This document shows, one piece after another, positions 8,477 to 16,756 of a stretch of DNA of 64,000 nt; the first letter of the stretch is position 1; every line of letters starts with the position of its first letter. A program made the position numbers and the translations under genes. The DNA is from Paraburkholderia sp. PGU19 (GTDB lineage: Bacteria; Pseudomonadota; Gammaproteobacteria; Burkholderiales; Burkholderiaceae). The notes under the pieces are model-generated. The model made no database searches, was not told the origin of the DNA, and worked only from the letters and a program-made list of their open reading frames with translations. Location of the stretch: assembly GCF_013426915.1 (NCBI RefSeq), contig NZ_AP023179.1, forward strand, positions 1,860,001 to 1,924,000. Direction: 5' to 3'.

Positions 8477-9979
8477 ATGTCGACTCATCCTCAGACGAAG
8501 CGTCATCTCGTCATCGCGGCGGTGATGGCATCGATGGCGATGGTGGCCATCGAAGCCACCATTGTCTCGACGGCCATGCCGCAGATCGTCACCCAACTAG
8601 GCGGCCTGCGTCTTTACAGTTGGGTCTTCTCATCGTTCCTGCTGGCGCAGACGGCGATGACCGTCGTGTTCGGCAAGCTCGCCGACCTGTACGGCCGCAA
8701 GCCGACTGTGCTGGTGGGCATCGTGATTTTCCTGATCGGCTCGATCGGCGCGGGCTTCGCGTGGTCGATGCCCGCGATGATCGTGTTCCGGCTGATTCAG
8801 GGCATAGGGGCGGGCGCGATCCAGCCGGTCACGCTGACCATCGTCGGCGATCTGTATCCGGCGCGCGAGCGCGGCAAAATTCAGGGCTATCTCGCGAGCG
8901 TCTGGGCGATTTCCGCAGTGATCGGCCCGATGGCGGGCGGCCTGCTGATCCGCGATCTGTCGTGGTCGTGGATTTTCTGGATCAACGTGCCGATCGGCAT
9001 TCTGGCCGCGTTTGGCTTCATCAAATACCTGCACGAAGAGAAGCGTCATCAACGGCCGTCGATCGACATCATGGGCGCCGTGCTGTTCACCATCGCAATC
9101 GGTGCGTTGATGATGGCGCTCACGGACGCCGGCTCGGAAAACGATGCCCGCGCATTGTTCGAAGTCGCGCTGTGCGTGGTGTGCGGCGTGCTGTTCGTGT
9201 GGCATGAACGGCGCGTGCCGGAGCCGATGATCTCGTTCAAGCTGTGGAGCCATCGTCCCATTGCGGCGTGTAATGCGGCGACCGTGCTGTCGGGCATGGC
9301 GCTCATGGGTCTCACCACCTTCCTGCCGATGTACGTACAGGGCGTGCTGCATCAATCGCCCGTCGTCGCAGGTCTCGCGCTGACGATGGTAATGCTGGGC
9401 TGGCCGTCGGGCGCGACCTTCACCGCACGGTCGTTTCATCGACTCGGGCTGCGGCGCACGATGGTCGGCGGCAGTTTCTTCCTGCCGCTCGGCGCGATTG
9501 CGTTTGCGCTGCTGCAACCGGACGGCTCGCCCGTGCTGGCGGGCGTCGGTTCGCTCGTGATGGGGCTGGGCATGGGGATCGTGAGCGTCAGCTCGCTGAT
9601 CCTGATCCAGGAGATCGTGCAGCCGCTAGAACGCGGCTCCGCGACGGCATCGAACCTGTTTTCGCGCAACCTGGGCAGCACGCTCGGCGCGGCGATTTTC
9701 GGCGCGGTGCTGAACTTCGGGTTGAGCCACTACAAGGGCATGGCGATCACGTCCGACCAGTTGCGCTCGCTGCTCGACGCGACGCCCAACGCTGCGCAAG
9801 CGGCGCTGTCGAGCAACGACATGGTGCGCGCAGCGCTGCATCACTCGCTGCATCTGACGTTCCTGTCGATCTTCGTGATCTGCGTGGGCGCGGTGCTGTC
9901 GGTGATGATGGTGCCGCACATCAAGCTCGGCGGACAGCCGCGCGAAACATCGGCGGCTGCGCATCTGACGGAGATGTGA
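8477..9979 (+). CDS. DHA2-family MFS drug:H+ antiporter
   Basis: A 500-aa integral inner-membrane protein of the EmrB/QacA (DHA2, 14-segment) type. MFS motif A appears as GKLADLYGRKPT in the first cytoplasmic loop. Motif B is seen around RLIQGIGAGAIQPV, and the antiporter motif C region at SAVIGPMAGGLL. Such pumps use the proton gradient to expel amphipathic compounds. I chose ATG 8477, since the 28 extra codons back to 8393 have no family resemblance. No membrane-fusion partner (EmrA-like) is adjacent, so it may work alone. It is convergent with ampR; no link to the beta-lactamase locus can be shown. Confidence 0.88.
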   Translation: MSTHPQTKRHLVIAAVMASMAMVAIEATIVSTAMPQIVTQLGGLRLYSWVFSSFLLAQTAMTVVFGKLADLYGRKPTVLVGIVIFLIGSIGAGFAWSMPAMIVFRLIQGIGAGAIQPVTLTIVGDLYPARERGKIQGYLASVWAISAVIGPMAGGLLIRDLSWSWIFWINVPIGILAAFGFIKYLHEEKRHQRPSIDIMGAVLFTIAIGALMMALTDAGSENDARALFEVALCVVCGVLFVWHERRVPEPMISFKLWSHRPIAACNAATVLSGMALMGLTTFLPMYVQGVLHQSPVVAGLALTMVMLGWPSGATFTARSFHRLGLRRTMVGGSFFLPLGAIAFALLQPDGSPVLAGVGSLVMGLGMGIVSVSSLILIQEIVQPLERGSATASNLFSRNLGSTLGAAIFGAVLNFGLSHYKGMAITSDQLRSLLDATPNAAQAALSSNDMVRAALHHSLHLTFLSIFVICVGAVLSVMMVPHIKLGGQPRETSAAAHLTEM

Positions 9980-9991
9980 TTTACATCGGGC

Positions 9992-10024
9992 GCGCGCGTG
10001 TTCCGATAACGTCGACACGCGCGC
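9992..10024. terminator. Convergent intergenic hairpin
   Basis: A perfect 10-bp inverted repeat (9992–10001 with 10015–10024) fills most of the space between the MFS gene and the ampR stop codon at 10025. There is no U tract on either side, so it is at best an atypical bidirectional terminator or a messenger-end stabiliser. Confidence 0.4.
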
Positions 10025-10954
10025 TCATTGCGCTGAGGCAGGCGTCTTTCTGACGCCCAGTTCACCAGTCGCATCGCCGCTCGCTGCGCCTTCCTCCACT
10101 TCCTTCACGATCCATTGACTGAACGCGCGCATCGCGGGCGTCGCTGGCTTTGCCTTTTGCCAGGTGAGCCAATAGCTGCCCGCGTGCACGTCGATATCGA
10201 AAGGACGCGCGAGACGTCCCATCGACAGATCGCGTTCGAACATCGAAGCAGGCGCGAGCGCGACGCCCGCGCCTTGCATGGCCGCCTCCACCATCAGCCG
10301 CGACGAATCGAACACGGGACCGCGCACGGGACGCGGCGCAAGGCCCGCTGCCGCGAACCAGTTCGCCCAGTCGTCGGCGCGATACGAGCGCAGCAGCTTT
10401 TCACCGGCGAGATCGGCGGGCGCCTGAAGCCGTTGCGCGATCTCCGGCGTGCACAGCAGCGAGAGCGGCGCATCGAACAGCTTCTGCGCGCGCGAGCCGG
10501 GCCAGGTGCCGTCGCCGAAGCGGATCGCGAAGTCGAGACCTTCGGCGGCCAGATCGACGAGATTGTTGTTGGTCAGCAGACGCAACTCGATGAACGGATG
10601 CGCGTCATGAAACGCCTTCAGGCGCGGCATCAGCCAGCCGACCGCGAACGTCCCCACCGCGCCGACCGTCAGCACCTCATGAAAATGCCCGCCTTCGAAC
10701 TGCCGCAACACGGCCTCGATGCGATCGAACGCGTCGCTGAGCACGGGCCGCAGCGCGAGGCCTTCATCGGTGATCGCGAGGCCGCGCGGCAGGCGCTTGA
10801 AGAGCGTCGCGCCGAGGCGCTCTTCGAGCATGCGCACCTGCTGGCTGACGGCCGCCTGCGTGACATTCAGTTCGAGCGCGGCGCGTGTGAAGCTCAGATG
10901 CCTGGCCGACGATTCGAAGGCGCGCAGCGCGTTCAGCGGAAGATACGGTCGCAT
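10025..10954 (-). CDS. ampR: AmpR-like LysR-family regulator
   Basis: This 309-aa LysR-type regulator begins with LPLNALRAFESSARHLSFTRAA and continues with an N-terminal winged helix-turn-helix (to about 60) and a type 2 periplasmic-binding-like sensor domain (about 90–295). That N-terminus closely resembles AmpR/PenR and GcvA, and the gene is divergent from a class C beta-lactamase, the standard ampR–ampC layout. AmpR senses muropeptides of cell-wall recycling and switches ampC on when beta-lactams are present. It acts in the cytoplasm on the shared intergenic region (10955–11051), where promoter elements are visible. Assignment rests on both sequence and context. Confidence 0.85.
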   Translation of the reverse strand: MRPYLPLNALRAFESSARHLSFTRAALELNVTQAAVSQQVRMLEERLGATLFKRLPRGLAITDEGLALRPVLSDAFDRIEAVLRQFEGGHFHEVLTVGAVGTFAVGWLMPRLKAFHDAHPFIELRLLTNNNLVDLAAEGLDFAIRFGDGTWPGSRAQKLFDAPLSLLCTPEIAQRLQAPADLAGEKLLRSYRADDWANWFAAAGLAPRPVRGPVFDSSRLMVEAAMQGAGVALAPASMFERDLSMGRLARPFDIDVHAGSYWLTWQKAKPATPAMRAFSQWIVKEVEEGAASGDATGELGVRKTPASAQ

Positions 10955-11000
10955 GTTCGAGCCATAAGAAATTCTGGGGCATCGAGCAATTTATCATCGT

Positions 11001-11029
11001 TTGTCACCAGGGTGCGAAAACGCGATAGT
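11001..11029 (+). promoter_or_regulatory. Predicted sigma-70 promoter of the leader–ampC–cupin operon
   Basis: TTGTCA (11001–11006) and GATAGT (11024–11029) are separated by 17 bases. Transcription would begin near 11036, only about 15 nt before the leader-peptide ATG. The stretch just upstream (10985–11006) has T-N11-A patterns suited to LysR binding. Confidence 0.55.
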
Positions 11030-11051
11030 GGCGGCACTTCAGGGAGGAGCA

Positions 11052-11147
11052 ATGGTCACGAGGCGGACATTCACATTCACGTTGATGGGCAGTGGGTTAG
11101 CTGGCGTTGCGGCTCATGCGTTTGGCGCGCTGGTTGCAAACATTTGA
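11052..11147 (+). CDS. 31-aa Tat-signal-like leader peptide upstream of ampC
   Basis: A 31-codon frame is preceded by a near-ideal ribosome binding site (AGGGAGGAG, 11041–11049). It would be the first start codon on the messenger from the predicted promoter. The peptide begins MVTRRTFTFTLMGSGLAG: a twin-arginine motif (TRRTFT) followed by a hydrophobic, Ala/Gly-rich stretch, like the start of a Tat signal peptide. It then stops, 18 bases before the ampC ATG. It may be a regulatory leader peptide, or the stump of a Tat-exported protein whose mature part was lost. It is too short for standard gene calling. Confidence 0.5.
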   Translation: MVTRRTFTFTLMGSGLAGVAAHAFGALVANI

Positions 11148-11165
11148 TAGAAAGGAAACGAAGCG

Positions 11166-12335
11166 ATGAAGTTCGGTACGGTAAGTGCGCGCGCTGCGGC
11201 CATGCTGTGCGCAATGTGGATGACCTCGGGCGCGAGCCACGCGGCCGATGCGCCGCAAGACAACGTCAAACGCGCGGTCGACGCGGCAATACAACCGCTG
11301 ATGACGAAAGACAGGATTCCCGGCATGGCCGTCGGCGTGATCGTCGATGGCAGGGCGATGGTGTTCAATTACGGCGTGGCGTCGACGGAAACGGGCAAAC
11401 CCGTCACCGACGCAACGCTGTTCGAACTCGGCTCGGTCAGCAAAACCTTCACGGCGACGCTGACATCATGGGCGCAGGTCGACAACCAGTTGTCGTTGAC
11501 CGACAGCGTAGCGAAGTATCTGCCGACGTTGCGCGGCACGCAGTTCGGCAACGTGAGCCTGCTGAATCTCGGCACGCATACGCCGGGCGGCCTGCCATTG
11601 CAGGTGCCCGACGACATTCAGAACGACGATCAGATGATCCGCTGGTTCAAGGCCTGGCGTCCCGCCCATGCGCCGGGTACGGTCCGGACCTATGCGAACC
11701 CCGGCATTGGCGCGCTGGGCATGATCACGGCGAAGAGCATGGGGCAGGATTTCACACCGCTGATCGAGCGGCGGCTTTTTCCTGCGCTCGGCCTGAAGAA
11801 CAGCTTCATCGACGTTCCCGCCGACAGAGCGCCTGACTACGCGCAAGGCTATACGAAGACGGGCCAACCGATCCGCATGGCGGGCGGTGTGTTTGCGCCG
11901 GAAGCGTACGGCGTCAAATCGACGGCCGCCGACATGCTGCGCTTCATCGAAGCCAACATGAAGCAGGCCAGGCTCGACGCGCAACTGCAACGCGCGATCA
12001 CCGACACGCATACCGGCTACTTCCAGGCGGGCCCGATGACGCAGGATCTGATCTGGGAGCAATACCCGTATCCCGTTTCGTTGAACGCGCTGATGGAAGG
12101 CAACGCGCCCGCGATGGCGCTCGATGCGACACCCGTCACGAAGATCGAGCCGCCGGAAGCGCCGAACGACAACGTGTGGATCAACAAGACGGGCTCGACG
12201 AACGGTTTTGGCTCGTACGTGGCGTTCGTGCCGGCGAGACGCATGGGCATCGTGATTCTCGGCAACCGCAATTTCCCGATCCTCGACCGCGTTGCCGCCG
12301 CGCACAGGATATTGACGTCACTGGAGCAGCCATGA
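11166..12335 (+). CDS. ampC: Class C beta-lactamase (AmpC-type)
   Basis: A 389-aa secreted serine beta-lactamase. A Sec-type signal peptide precedes a likely cleavage after ASHA (about residue 26). The class C signature residues are all present: catalytic Ser90 and Lys93 in GSVSK, Tyr176-Ala-Asn178 (YAN), and Lys341-Thr-Gly343 (KTG). The enzyme opens beta-lactam rings in the periplasm through an acyl-serine intermediate. A ribosome binding site (AAAGGA) lies upstream of ATG 11166. It is divergent from ampR, which probably induces it, and its stop overlaps the start of a cupin gene by 4 bases. Resistance spectrum cannot be read from sequence. Confidence 0.9.
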   Translation: MKFGTVSARAAAMLCAMWMTSGASHAADAPQDNVKRAVDAAIQPLMTKDRIPGMAVGVIVDGRAMVFNYGVASTETGKPVTDATLFELGSVSKTFTATLTSWAQVDNQLSLTDSVAKYLPTLRGTQFGNVSLLNLGTHTPGGLPLQVPDDIQNDDQMIRWFKAWRPAHAPGTVRTYANPGIGALGMITAKSMGQDFTPLIERRLFPALGLKNSFIDVPADRAPDYAQGYTKTGQPIRMAGGVFAPEAYGVKSTAADMLRFIEANMKQARLDAQLQRAITDTHTGYFQAGPMTQDLIWEQYPYPVSLNALMEGNAPAMALDATPVTKIEPPEAPNDNVWINKTGSTNGFGSYVAFVPARRMGIVILGNRNFPILDRVAAAHRILTSLEQP

Positions 12336-12736
12336 ACCGTTTGCGTTTGATCGCGGCGCTTGTCACGTGCGGTTGTGCTTGTGCGCAGTCCGCACATGCC
12401 GCCGATAAAGCACCCGAAGCAAAGGAGACAGTCGTTCTGCAACGAGCGCCCGTCATGCAAACCGATCGCGAGCTGGGCATGGGAATCGCCGAATTTCCGC
12501 CGAATGCGTCCAAGCCGCGCCACAAGGCGACGGGGCCGGAACTCTGCTACGTGCTGGAAGGCGACGTCACCGTGCAGATCGACGGCAAGGCGGCGCATGT
12601 GTATCGCGCGGGAGAGTCGTTCGCGCTGCCGGCCAATCTCGTGCATGTCACGAAGGCCGGCCCGTCCGGCGCGAAGGTGCTCGCAAGCTGGGTCCATACG
12701 CCGGGCAAGCCATTCAACGTCCCGGCGCCGGATTGA
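12332..12736 (+). CDS. Periplasmic cupin-domain protein coupled to ampC
   Basis: A 134-aa protein with a signal peptide (MNRLRLIAALVTCGCAC, cleavage near AQSAHA, residue 23) and a single small cupin barrel. The barrel motifs are seen at KATGPELCYVLEGDV and GESFALPANLVHVTKAG; the second retains a His. Cupins of this size bind a metal and have varied roles, so no reaction can be assigned. ATG 12332 lies within the ampC stop (ATGA), so the protein is probably made along with the beta-lactamase. A link to antibiotic response is suggested only by this coupling. Confidence 0.75.
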   Translation: MNRLRLIAALVTCGCACAQSAHAADKAPEAKETVVLQRAPVMQTDRELGMGIAEFPPNASKPRHKATGPELCYVLEGDVTVQIDGKAAHVYRAGESFALPANLVHVTKAGPSGAKVLASWVHTPGKPFNVPAPD

Positions 12737-12760
12737 TCGATACGATGCGGCGCGAAGATG

Positions 12761-13831
12761 CTATCGCGCGCACACCGTATCGATGGCATTCAGCATCTTG
12801 CCGAAGAACGCATCCGCGAACTGCGAGTCGAGCCAGCGCACGATCAACGCGATGCGCCGCTCCGGCTCGATCCACATGAACGAGCTGCCCGCGCCGACGC
12901 CGAAGTAACTCGTTTCGGGCACGCCTGGAAACACGCGTCGCCCCGTATTGAGCCACACCAGATAGCCGTAATACGGCGCGAGCGCGCAGGGCGTCTGCAT
13001 CCGCGCGATCCATTGCGCCGACAGCACGCGGCGTCCGTTGGCGACGCCGCCGTCGAGCAGCATCTGCGCAACCTTCAACTGATCGTTCGCGCTCACCGAC
13101 AGGCCGCCGCCCCAGTGCGAACCGCCTGGCACCGACTGCACGCGCGTGCCGTCGATGTCGATCCACGCATCGTCATAGCCGACCCATTGCCAGTTCTCGC
13201 TTGCACCGACGGGCCGCATGATGGCCTTGCGAAACACCTCGGGCAAGGGCTTGCCGAACAGATGCAGCAGCGCGAGCGACAACTGGTTGATACGCACGTC
13301 GTTGTATTCCCAGTACGTGCCGGGCGGCTGCAACGGGCGCAGATCGCCCTTGTTGCCATTGGGCGGATCGCCGAACGTGACGGCGCGATAGTGATCGGCC
13401 TGATCGGTCAGGCTGAAGCACTTGCCTTGCCATTCGCTCGTCTGCTGCAACAGCTGCGTCCAGGTGATGGGCGCGTTGTGCGGGTTGTCGAAGCCGATGC
13501 CTGGCACACGCACGCGCACGGGTTCGTCGGGATCGGGCAGCAGGCCGCGATCGTGCGCGACGCCCGCCAGCAGCGCCAGATAGGTCTTCGCGATGCTGAA
13601 CGTCAGGTCGGCGCGATCCGGCTCGCCCCATGTCGCGAGCAGCCGGCCATCGACGGCCACGGCACCCGACACCGGCCCGCGGTCATGAATCGGCCCGAGC
13701 AGCCGGTTCCACGGCGGCGGATCGTTCACGTGCACGCCGAACTTGCCGTCGGCGTTGCGATCCCACTGCGATTCGTGGTCGATCGAAAACTGGATAGCCT
13801 CGCGGAGTGCCTGCGGCAAATCGTGTTGCAT
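12761..13831 (-). CDS. Serine hydrolase of the beta-lactamase/S12 family
   Basis: A 356-aa cytoplasmic-looking protein (no signal peptide) of the beta-lactamase/transpeptidase-like fold. The SxxK motif is Ser79-Ile-Ala-Lys82 in FSIAKTY, followed by a YxN-type motif (EYNDVRIN). The third motif, near the C-terminus, is not a canonical KTG (a HWGGGLS stretch may replace it). Such proteins are often esterases, amidases or D-amino-acid-processing enzymes rather than antibiotic-degrading ones. It is the third gene after an M20 peptidase and an MFS carrier on the same strand, so the three may act on one imported compound. Confidence 0.8.
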   Translation of the reverse strand: MQHDLPQALREAIQFSIDHESQWDRNADGKFGVHVNDPPPWNRLLGPIHDRGPVSGAVAVDGRLLATWGEPDRADLTFSIAKTYLALLAGVAHDRGLLPDPDEPVRVRVPGIGFDNPHNAPITWTQLLQQTSEWQGKCFSLTDQADHYRAVTFGDPPNGNKGDLRPLQPPGTYWEYNDVRINQLSLALLHLFGKPLPEVFRKAIMRPVGASENWQWVGYDDAWIDIDGTRVQSVPGGSHWGGGLSVSANDQLKVAQMLLDGGVANGRRVLSAQWIARMQTPCALAPYYGYLVWLNTGRRVFPGVPETSYFGVGAGSSFMWIEPERRIALIVRWLDSQFADAFFGKMLNAIDTVCAR

Positions 13832-13876
13832 AGGTGCCTGTTCCTTGCTGATGGATTCGATTCAATGTGATCCGCT

Positions 13877-15190
13877 TCAATGTGCGTTCAGCCGCGCCCG
13901 TGCCCAGACCAGCGTCAGCAAGCTCACGACGGCGGCCATCATCAGATAGAGGCCCGGCGCGAGGTTGTTGCCCGTTGCCGCGATCAGCGACGCCACCGCG
14001 AGCGGCGTGAAGCCGCCGAAGATCGTCGTGCCGATGTTGTAGCCGAACGCCATGCCCGTGGTGCGCGTGCGGGGCGGGAAAAGCTCGGCCATCAGCGCGG
14101 GGATCGGCGCGAAGTAGGTGGCCTTCAGCAGCGCGACCCACGTGACGGCGGCGAGCAGCGTCGGCAGCGACGGGTGCGCGTTCATGAACACGAACGCCGG
14201 ATAAACCGTCAGGAAAAACAGCACGCCCGCGCCGAGCATGATGCGCGTGCGGCCCACCTTGTCCGACCAGTGTCCGACGATGGGCGTGAGCACCGTGACG
14301 ATCAGCCCCGCAATCAGCGTCGCGATGAAGCCGGACGAAGGCGCCAGACCGAGTTGCCGCGCCGCGTAGGTCGGCATGTAGAGAATCATGTAGTTGGCCG
14401 TCGTGGTCAGCACCAGTGCGCCGATCGACGCCAGCACGCGCGACTTCTGCGTGGCGAGCATTTCGCGTACGGGGGAATGGGCTTTTTCGATGCGCTCGAA
14501 CTCGGGCGTCTCGTCGATGCGCCGGCGGATGTACAACCCGACGGGACCAATCAACATGCCGAACAGGAACGGAATGCGCCAGCCCCAGCCTTCCAGTTGC
14601 GGCTGCGTCAACATGCCCGTCAATACCGCGCCGAACGCCGACGCGAGCAGCGTGCTGGCGCCCTGGCTGGAGAACTGCCAGCTCGACATGAAGCCGCTGC
14701 GCTCTGGCGCGTGTTCGATCAGAAACGCCGTCGAACTGCCGAACTCGCCGCCCGCCGAAAAGCCTTGCAACAGCCGCGACACGAAAATACCGATGGGCGC
14801 GAGCAATCCGATCGTCGCGTAGGTGGGCATCAGCGCGACCATGCCGGTGCCGACCGTCATCATCGCAATGGATAGCGTCAGCGATGCCTTGCGGCCCTTG
14901 CGGTCGCTATACGAGCCGAGCACAAGCGCGCCGACGGGCCGCGCGAGATACGACAGCGCGAAGGTGCCGAGCGTCAGCAGCAGCGAGACGGTCGCGTTGT
15001 GCGCCGGAAAGAACAGCTTCGACAGCGTGGTCGCGAAGTAGCCGTATGCAATCAGGTCGTAGAACTCGAGCGCATTGCCGATCGATGTCGCGATGATCAG
15101 GCGCGAGACGCTCTTGCCCGACAGCGGCTGCGCAATTGCTTCGTGCGACGAATGACCCGGATGATGCGCGGTGACGGAATCCATGTTCAT
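13877..15190 (-). CDS. MHS-family MFS metabolite:H+ symporter
   Basis: A 437-aa inner-membrane carrier. The start of the transporter core, SVSRLIIATSIGNALEFYDL, is typical of the metabolite:H+ symporter (MHS) family, which also includes carriers for proline/betaine, shikimate and citrate. MFS motif A is visible as GSYSDRKGRKA, followed by a RLLQGFSAGGEFG stretch. I chose ATG 15190 because AGGAAG lies at the right distance and longer starts add non-homologous residues. The M20 peptidase gene ends 10 bases upstream, so the pair is probably one operon: uptake plus hydrolysis of an acylated or peptide-like substrate. Confidence 0.85.
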   Translation of the reverse strand: MNMDSVTAHHPGHSSHEAIAQPLSGKSVSRLIIATSIGNALEFYDLIAYGYFATTLSKLFFPAHNATVSLLLTLGTFALSYLARPVGALVLGSYSDRKGRKASLTLSIAMMTVGTGMVALMPTYATIGLLAPIGIFVSRLLQGFSAGGEFGSSTAFLIEHAPERSGFMSSWQFSSQGASTLLASAFGAVLTGMLTQPQLEGWGWRIPFLFGMLIGPVGLYIRRRIDETPEFERIEKAHSPVREMLATQKSRVLASIGALVLTTTANYMILYMPTYAARQLGLAPSSGFIATLIAGLIVTVLTPIVGHWSDKVGRTRIMLGAGVLFFLTVYPAFVFMNAHPSLPTLLAAVTWVALLKATYFAPIPALMAELFPPRTRTTGMAFGYNIGTTIFGGFTPLAVASLIAATGNNLAPGLYLMMAAVVSLLTLVWARARLNAH

Positions 15191-15200
15191 TGCGACTTCC

Positions 15201-16622
15201 TTATGCAAGGGTTGTCGAAGCATGCGGTGCGGGATTGGTTGCGTGGGTGTCCTGCGCGCCGAGATCCCAGAAGAGTCCAGCCATGATGCGGAGTCCGTCG
15301 CGCACGACGGGGCCAAGCAGATGCTCGTTCGGCGCGTGCTGCGAGCAGCCGGGATACGAGTGCGGCACCCATAGCGTCGGCATGCCGAGCACGTCGGCGA
15401 AGACGTCGTTGGGTAAAGTGCCGCCCAGGTTCGGCAGCAGCACGGGTTCGTCGCCCGTCGTCTGACGCAGCGAGCGCAGCGCCCACTGGACCCACGCGTT
15501 GTCGGGATCGACGCGTGTCGCGGGTGCGCCGCGCTCCACCTCCAGTTCGACCATGCCGAAGCCGTGCCGGTCCAGATGCTCGCGGACGACGCGTTCCAGC
15601 GCCTGCCAGTCCGTGCCGACTACGAAGCGGATCTGCATGTACGCGACGGCCGACGGCGGGATCGCGTTGACGGGCTTCTCCGGGTTCCCCGTGCGAAACG
15701 CGAGCACTTCGAGGTTGTTCCAGCCGAACACGCGCTCGGTCGGCGTGAGGCCGGGCTCGCCGTAGTCTGTGTCGACGGTGGGTTCGCCGGGATTGCCGCC
15801 CACGGCGATGCCGGCGAGCGCGCGGCGCACGGAGTCGGGAATGGGCGGCGGACGCAGCCCTTCGACGAGAATCTTGCCGTTCGCATCGACCATCGACGCA
15901 ATCGCATTTGCCAGCACGACGCCCGGATTGCGCAGCAGGCCGCCCCAGTTGCCCGAATGATGGCCGCCGTCGCGCAGCGTCAGTTCGAGCTTGAAATTGA
16001 CGAGGCCGCGCGAGCCGAGAAAGAGCGTCGGACGATGCGCGGACAGGCGCGGGCCGTCGGAGGCGATCAGCACGTCGGCGGCGAGTTCGTCGCGCAATTG
16101 CGTGCACAGTGCGTGCAGACCCGGCGAGCCGACTTCTTCGCCCGTTTCGAACAGCAGCTTCAGGTTGAAGCCGAGCTTGCCGCCGCGCGCGTCGAGTACG
16201 GCCTTCAGCGCGGCGAGATTGATGCTGTGCTGGCCTTTGTTGTCGGCGGTGCCGCGGCCGTACCAGCGTTCGCCGTCGACGGTGACGTCCCACGGCGTGA
16301 GGCCGTCGCGCCATTGCGCGTCGTAGCCGCGCACGACGTCGCCGTGGCCGTAGCTGAGGACCGTCGGCAGCGCGTCGTCTTCATGGCGATACGCGATCAG
16401 GAACGGGCCCGCGCCCTGCGCCGGATTGTCGACGACGCGGCAGGTGAAGCCCCATTGCGTGAGCAGCGGCGTCAGTTCGTCGTCGAGATAGCCGCGCAGG
16501 CGCGCGCCGCTGTCGGCCTCCTGGCTTTCCGTGCGATACGCGACGCGGCGCCGCAGATCGTCGAGGAAATGGCCGGAATCGTATTGGCTGGCTGCGTTTT
16601 GAATGGCGATGTTACGAGTCAA
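15201..16622 (-). CDS. M20-family metallopeptidase/deacylase
   Basis: A 473-aa zinc-dependent hydrolase of the ArgE/DapE/carboxypeptidase G2 superfamily. The co-catalytic metal site is visible in order: His in LSYGHGDVV, bridging Asp in GRGTADNKGQ, the Glu-Glu pair in FETGEEVGSPG, Asp in IASDGPRL, and a final His in PHSYPGCSQHAPNEH. A dimerisation domain lies between. The likely start is a TTG at 16622 preceded by GAGGAACAGG; the first in-frame ATG (16712) would add ~30 non-homologous residues. It heads a three-gene minus-strand operon with the MHS carrier and S12 hydrolase and is divergent from a LysR gene. Confidence 0.85.
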   Translation of the reverse strand: MTRNIAIQNAASQYDSGHFLDDLRRRVAYRTESQEADSGARLRGYLDDELTPLLTQWGFTCRVVDNPAQGAGPFLIAYRHEDDALPTVLSYGHGDVVRGYDAQWRDGLTPWDVTVDGERWYGRGTADNKGQHSINLAALKAVLDARGGKLGFNLKLLFETGEEVGSPGLHALCTQLRDELAADVLIASDGPRLSAHRPTLFLGSRGLVNFKLELTLRDGGHHSGNWGGLLRNPGVVLANAIASMVDANGKILVEGLRPPPIPDSVRRALAGIAVGGNPGEPTVDTDYGEPGLTPTERVFGWNNLEVLAFRTGNPEKPVNAIPPSAVAYMQIRFVVGTDWQALERVVREHLDRHGFGMVELEVERGAPATRVDPDNAWVQWALRSLRQTTGDEPVLLPNLGGTLPNDVFADVLGMPTLWVPHSYPGCSQHAPNEHLLGPVVRDGLRIMAGLFWDLGAQDTHATNPAPHASTTLA

Positions 16623-16734
16623 CTGAGCACCTGTTCCTCGCACGCGGTGGTCTGCGCGCATTCGTGGGGTAGTAGTCGAATCGATCGTGCGGTCGCCGAT
16701 ATTTCTGCACAATTACAATATTTGCCACGAATCG

Positions 16735-16749
16735 TTGCCGAAACGGCAA
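16735..16749. promoter_or_regulatory. Palindrome in the LysR/M20 intergenic region
   Basis: TTGCCG-AAA-CGGCAA is a perfect 6-bp dyad ending 7 bases before the LysR ATG, with another TTTGCC half site about 16 bases upstream. In a divergent LysR arrangement this is a reasonable operator for autorepression and for control of the peptidase operon. Confidence 0.4.
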
Positions 16750-16756
16750 AGCGGCC

